6,453 nucleotides of DNA, taken from positions 1-6,453 of the forward strand of contig CAKZXL010000539.1 of assembly GCA_937883885.1 (NCBI GenBank), in the 5' to 3' direction. A program made the position numbers and the translations under genes. Below, one piece after another: positions 3,657 through 6,453 of the stretch; position 1 is the first letter of the stretch, and each line of letters starts with the position of its first letter. The stretch is from an uncultured Aquincola sp. Lineage in GTDB: Bacteria > Pseudomonadota > Gammaproteobacteria > Burkholderiales > Burkholderiaceae. The notes under the pieces were generated by a model. That model was not told where the DNA came from. It ran no database searches and saw only the letters and a program-made list of their open reading frames with translations.

Positions 3657-6383
3657 ATGATGAAGATGAGTCACATCGCCACCGCTGCGCTGATCGCGAT
3701 GGCCGCTTCGGCCAGCACCGCCGTGCTGGCGCAGTCGGCCCTGGCGCCTGCCGGCAACAACTGGCCTTTCGTGCACGGCAGCCTGGGCAGCCAGGGCTAT
3801 TCGTCGCTGACGCAGATCAACAAGGGCAACATCAAGAACCTGGGTCCCGCCTGGGTGGTGCACACCAACGTGGAACCGGTGACGCAGCCGGTGCCTGGCC
3901 CCGGCAACACCGCCGTCGGCCAGCAGACCACCCCGGTGGTGGTGGACGGCGTGATGTACCTCGACACCCCGGGCGGCGGCGTGATGGCGCTCAATGCCGC
4001 CACCGGCGCGGTGAAGTGGAAGTGGCAGCCTTCGGTGGAGGCCAATGGCTTTGGCGGCATCAACCAGCACCGGGGCGTCAGCGTGGGTGAAGGCCGTGTC
4101 TACACCACCGCGGCCGGCGGCCGCATGGTGGCCTTGAACCAGGAAACCGGCGCGCTGATCTGGGCCGTGGTGCCCACCTACAACGGCACCGCGATCGGCG
4201 GCATCGGCAAGGTGGCCACCATGTACCACGACGGCATGGTGTACCAGGGCACCAACGACAACGGCCGCGGCGCCATGGTGGCGGTGCGGGCCAGCGACGG
4301 TGCCACGCAGTGGGTGTTCTACAGCGCCTACCCGCACGGCACCAAGTTCACCGACGTCAACGGCACCACCTTCGATGCGGGCGACACCTGGACCACCCGC
4401 AACAGCCCCAACGACACGCCCAACGAGTGCTACCTCAATGCCGGCGGCTCGTCGTGGATCCATCCCAGCTTCGACCCCGAGCTGGGCATGCTGTACGTCA
4501 CCTTCGGCAACCCGCGCAGCTGCACCGGCGCGCAGTGGGGCAGCGACCGCCCGGGCGACAACCTCTTCACCAGCTCGCTGGTGGCGCTGGACCTGAAGAC
4601 CGGCAGCTACAAGTGGCACTTCCAGTCGGTCAAGCACGACGTCTGGGACATGGACAACGTGCACACCCCCAGCCTGGCCGACGTGCAGATCGGCGGCCAG
4701 ACGCGCAAGGTGGTGTACTACGGCAGCAAGTCGGGCCACCAGTTCGTGCTGGACCGCACCAACGGCAAGCCGGCCCTGCCGGTGGTGTACCGGCAGGTGC
4801 CCACCGATGCGCGCCAGTCGCAGCCCACCACGCAGCCGTTCCCGGCGTCGGGCCCGTTCCAGGAACAGTGCCTGGTCTACCAGAACCTGGGCTCCGAAGT
4901 GCCCGGCGCGCCCAACCGCGCGGTGCCCAACTGGAACGGCTACCAGGCCCAGCCCGACCCCGAGAAGCCGGGCCAGTACAAGCTGGTGCTCAACCCCGAC
5001 AACTACCTGAAGAACGACACGCAGTACCTGTCGGGCACGCGTGAAGGCTGCATGTACGACCCGCACTGGAACGACAGCAGCATGTCCCTGTCGATGACCA
5101 GCCAGAACGGTGCGGCCGACTGGTCCAACGTGTCCATCAGCCCCAGGCTGAACCTGCGCTACATCGGCATGTCGTACAACCCGGTGGCGCACGGCGCCTT
5201 CCAGGGCGGCAACGGCCTACGGCAGATCGGCGGCTACCAGACCGGCGGCGTGGTGGCGGTGGACGCTTCCACCAACCTGCCGGTGTGGCGCCAGTACTTC
5301 GGCCTGGGCGGCGACGTGGCGCACGGCAACCACCCGCTGGTGACGGCCAGCGACCTGCTGTTCATCAACCGCGTGGACGGCTGGCTGGTGGCCATGGACG
5401 CCCAGACCGGGCAGGAGCTGTGGCGCTTCCAGACCGGTGCGCCCAGCGCCTCGGGCGTGGTGACCTACACCGTCAATGGCGAGCAGTACATCGCCATGCC
5501 CGCGATGGCCGGCACCCAGCCTTATGCCCAGCAAGGGCAGGGCGCCGCGGTGTGGGCCTTCAAGCTCGGCGGCAAGGCGGTGTACACCACCGGCCCGCGT
5601 GCCAACCCGGTGGTGGTTTCGGGCAGCAGCGAAGCGCCGGCCCCGGTGCCCATCACCAACCTGCGGCGCCCGGTGGACAACACCGCCGGCACCGACATGC
5701 CGGCCAACACCATCTACCTGGCCCGCAACAACGCCACGGCCACCGCCACCAAGGACAGCGTGACCACGGGCTCGATGGTGCCCAGCCGGCTGACGGTGCC
5801 GGTAGGCACCACGGTGACCTTCACCAACCCGGGCGATGCCACCTTCGGCGTGGCCGGCAGCGGCAACCTCAAGGAGCACTGCGCCACGCAGTACTTCGAA
5901 GGCAAGTTCAATTTCCGGCTGCAGCCGGGCCAGTCGGCGCAGTACAAGTTCGACCGCGAGGGCGAGTACTACTACAACGACTGCACCGACCCGCGCCCCA
6001 CCGGCAAGGTCACGGTGACGCTGGCCGCGCAGGAACAACCCGGCGCGCTGCAGTTCACGCCCAACACGCTGAACCTGCGCCCGGCCAACGGCGTGTTCAC
6101 CAGCGTGCAAGGCCTGGTCACGGCCACCTTCAAGCTGCCCGCCGGCTACACGCTGGACGGCAACGTGCAGCTGAAGACGCCGCTGACGCAGCAGACCTTC
6201 CCGGCCGTCAGTGCCAGCACCACGTCCGACGGCAAGACGCTGGTGGTCACCTTCGACAAGGCGCTGGTGGACAACAACATCCCGCAAGGCAGCGACGTGC
6301 CGCTGACGGTGTCGGCCAACTTCATGCACCAGGGCGTGCAGAAGAAGCTGACGTCCACCGCCGCCGTGCGCGTCATCAAGTGA
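3657..6383 (+). CDS. Exported PQQ-dependent dehydrogenase with cupredoxin-like C-terminal domain
   Basis: A 908-residue quinoprotein of the PQQ alcohol/glucose dehydrogenase superfamily, predicted periplasmic. The start at 3657 follows GAGG at 3647-3650 and gives a clean signal peptide (1-25, cleavage after VLA). Residues about 30-641 form the beta-propeller, with blade repeats such as LNAATGAVKW (112-121), LNQETGALIW (160-169) and MDAQTGQELW (581-589 region). Active-site landmarks are GNP with Asn285, HDVWDMD with likely catalytic Asp331 and Asp333, and TTQPFP (391-396). The vicinal cysteine pair of methanol-type enzymes is absent (Gly133-Gly134 align there), and there is no CxxCH heme motif. 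Residues about 685-789 resemble a plastocyanin-type domain (LTVPVGTTVTFTNP, LQPGQS, EYYYNDC), with most copper ligands missing. Residues 790-908 are a beta-sandwich tail (LQFTPNTLNLRP to RVIK). The six mature cysteines (258, 289, 405, 465, 742, 776) could form disulfides. The substrate is unknown; alcohols, polyols or aldoses are possible. It is divergent from the IclR gene and probably coupled to the next gene. Confidence 0.93.
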   Translation: MMKMSHIATAALIAMAASASTAVLAQSALAPAGNNWPFVHGSLGSQGYSSLTQINKGNIKNLGPAWVVHTNVEPVTQPVPGPGNTAVGQQTTPVVVDGVMYLDTPGGGVMALNAATGAVKWKWQPSVEANGFGGINQHRGVSVGEGRVYTTAAGGRMVALNQETGALIWAVVPTYNGTAIGGIGKVATMYHDGMVYQGTNDNGRGAMVAVRASDGATQWVFYSAYPHGTKFTDVNGTTFDAGDTWTTRNSPNDTPNECYLNAGGSSWIHPSFDPELGMLYVTFGNPRSCTGAQWGSDRPGDNLFTSSLVALDLKTGSYKWHFQSVKHDVWDMDNVHTPSLADVQIGGQTRKVVYYGSKSGHQFVLDRTNGKPALPVVYRQVPTDARQSQPTTQPFPASGPFQEQCLVYQNLGSEVPGAPNRAVPNWNGYQAQPDPEKPGQYKLVLNPDNYLKNDTQYLSGTREGCMYDPHWNDSSMSLSMTSQNGAADWSNVSISPRLNLRYIGMSYNPVAHGAFQGGNGLRQIGGYQTGGVVAVDASTNLPVWRQYFGLGGDVAHGNHPLVTASDLLFINRVDGWLVAMDAQTGQELWRFQTGAPSASGVVTYTVNGEQYIAMPAMAGTQPYAQQGQGAAVWAFKLGGKAVYTTGPRANPVVVSGSSEAPAPVPITNLRRPVDNTAGTDMPANTIYLARNNATATATKDSVTTGSMVPSRLTVPVGTTVTFTNPGDATFGVAGSGNLKEHCATQYFEGKFNFRLQPGQSAQYKFDREGEYYYNDCTDPRPTGKVTVTLAAQEQPGALQFTPNTLNLRPANGVFTSVQGLVTATFKLPAGYTLDGNVQLKTPLTQQTFPAVSASTTSDGKTLVVTFDKALVDNNIPQGSDVPLTVSANFMHQGVQKKLTSTAAVRVIK

Positions 6384-6391
6384 GGTCCGTG

Positions 6392-6453
6392 ATGATCCGA
6401 CGTTTGAACCTGAGCGCCCGCCTGCGGGCGGTGCCGGCGGCAGTGCTGCTGGC
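6392..6453 (+). CDS. Start of an exported or membrane protein gene (3' partial)
   Basis: Only 20 full codons are visible: MIRRLNLSARLRAVPAAVLL. A basic N-terminus followed by the start of a hydrophobic stretch suggests a signal peptide or membrane anchor. The ribosome site GAGG (6382-6385) overlaps the TGA of the dehydrogenase, and the ATG lies 8 nt after that stop, so translation is probably coupled; a GTG at 6389 is an alternative start. A 7-bp GC inverted repeat (6415-6421 with 6424-6430) falls within the first codons. A periplasmic electron acceptor or accessory protein would fit the context, but nothing visible identifies it. Confidence 0.6.
   Translation, partial: MIRRLNLSARLRAVPAAVLL

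Noticed and set aside
3462..5192. 576-residue - strand reading frame rich in His, Val and Arg
   Set aside because: Typical long antisense frame in GC-rich DNA opposite the PQQ dehydrogenase, whose motifs are unmistakable; composition is not that of a folded protein.
5217..6329. 370-residue - strand reading frame
   Set aside because: Same antisense composition as above, wholly inside the dehydrogenase gene.
3657..6383. Quinohemoprotein with a cytochrome c domain
   Set aside because: No CxxCH motif occurs anywhere in the 908 residues.
1..6453. Mobile element or phage origin of the region
   Set aside because: No transposase, integrase, terminal inverted repeats or tRNA; base composition is uniform apart from the promoter patch and repeat tract.

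Overview
The window is very GC-rich and densely packed. Its codon use (CTG, GCC, CAG, GTG) and protein styles suggest a betaproteobacterium of the Burkholderiales, perhaps near Rubrivivax, Leptothrix or Aquincola. That placement is inferred from composition and protein flavour only. I see no rRNA, tRNA, insertion sequence or CRISPR array.

Left part (1-2441, + strand): a tight group of three genes that probably share one transcript. It starts with the C-terminal barrel of a TonB-dependent outer-membrane receptor, cut by the window edge. A lipoprotein follows 13 nt later; it has a roughly 105-residue Pro-Ala stalk encoded partly by a hexanucleotide tandem repeat. Last is a 69-residue protein of unknown function. 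Together they look like a substrate-uptake module; heme or iron is the most ordinary guess, but the substrate cannot be read from what is visible.

Middle (2425-3656): a perfect 14-bp palindrome sits where the small gene meets, tail to tail, an IclR-family regulator on the - strand. Upstream of the regulator lies a 335-nt divergent control region. It holds an AT-rich patch, a candidate promoter for the regulator, three dyad symmetries (one a near-perfect 23-bp palindrome), a well-initiated 10-codon reading frame, and two overlapping GC-rich hairpins before the next gene.

Right part (3657-6453, + strand): a 908-residue exported PQQ-type quinoprotein dehydrogenase, and the first 20 or so codons of a gene whose ribosome binding site overlaps the dehydrogenase stop codon. 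The dehydrogenase is the most unusual item. Instead of a C-terminal cytochrome c domain it carries a cupredoxin-like domain that has lost most of the expected copper ligands, then a beta-sandwich tail. The IclR regulator, divergent from it, is the obvious candidate to control it. The cut-off downstream gene begins like an exported or membrane protein and could be a partner such as an electron carrier, but this is not shown.
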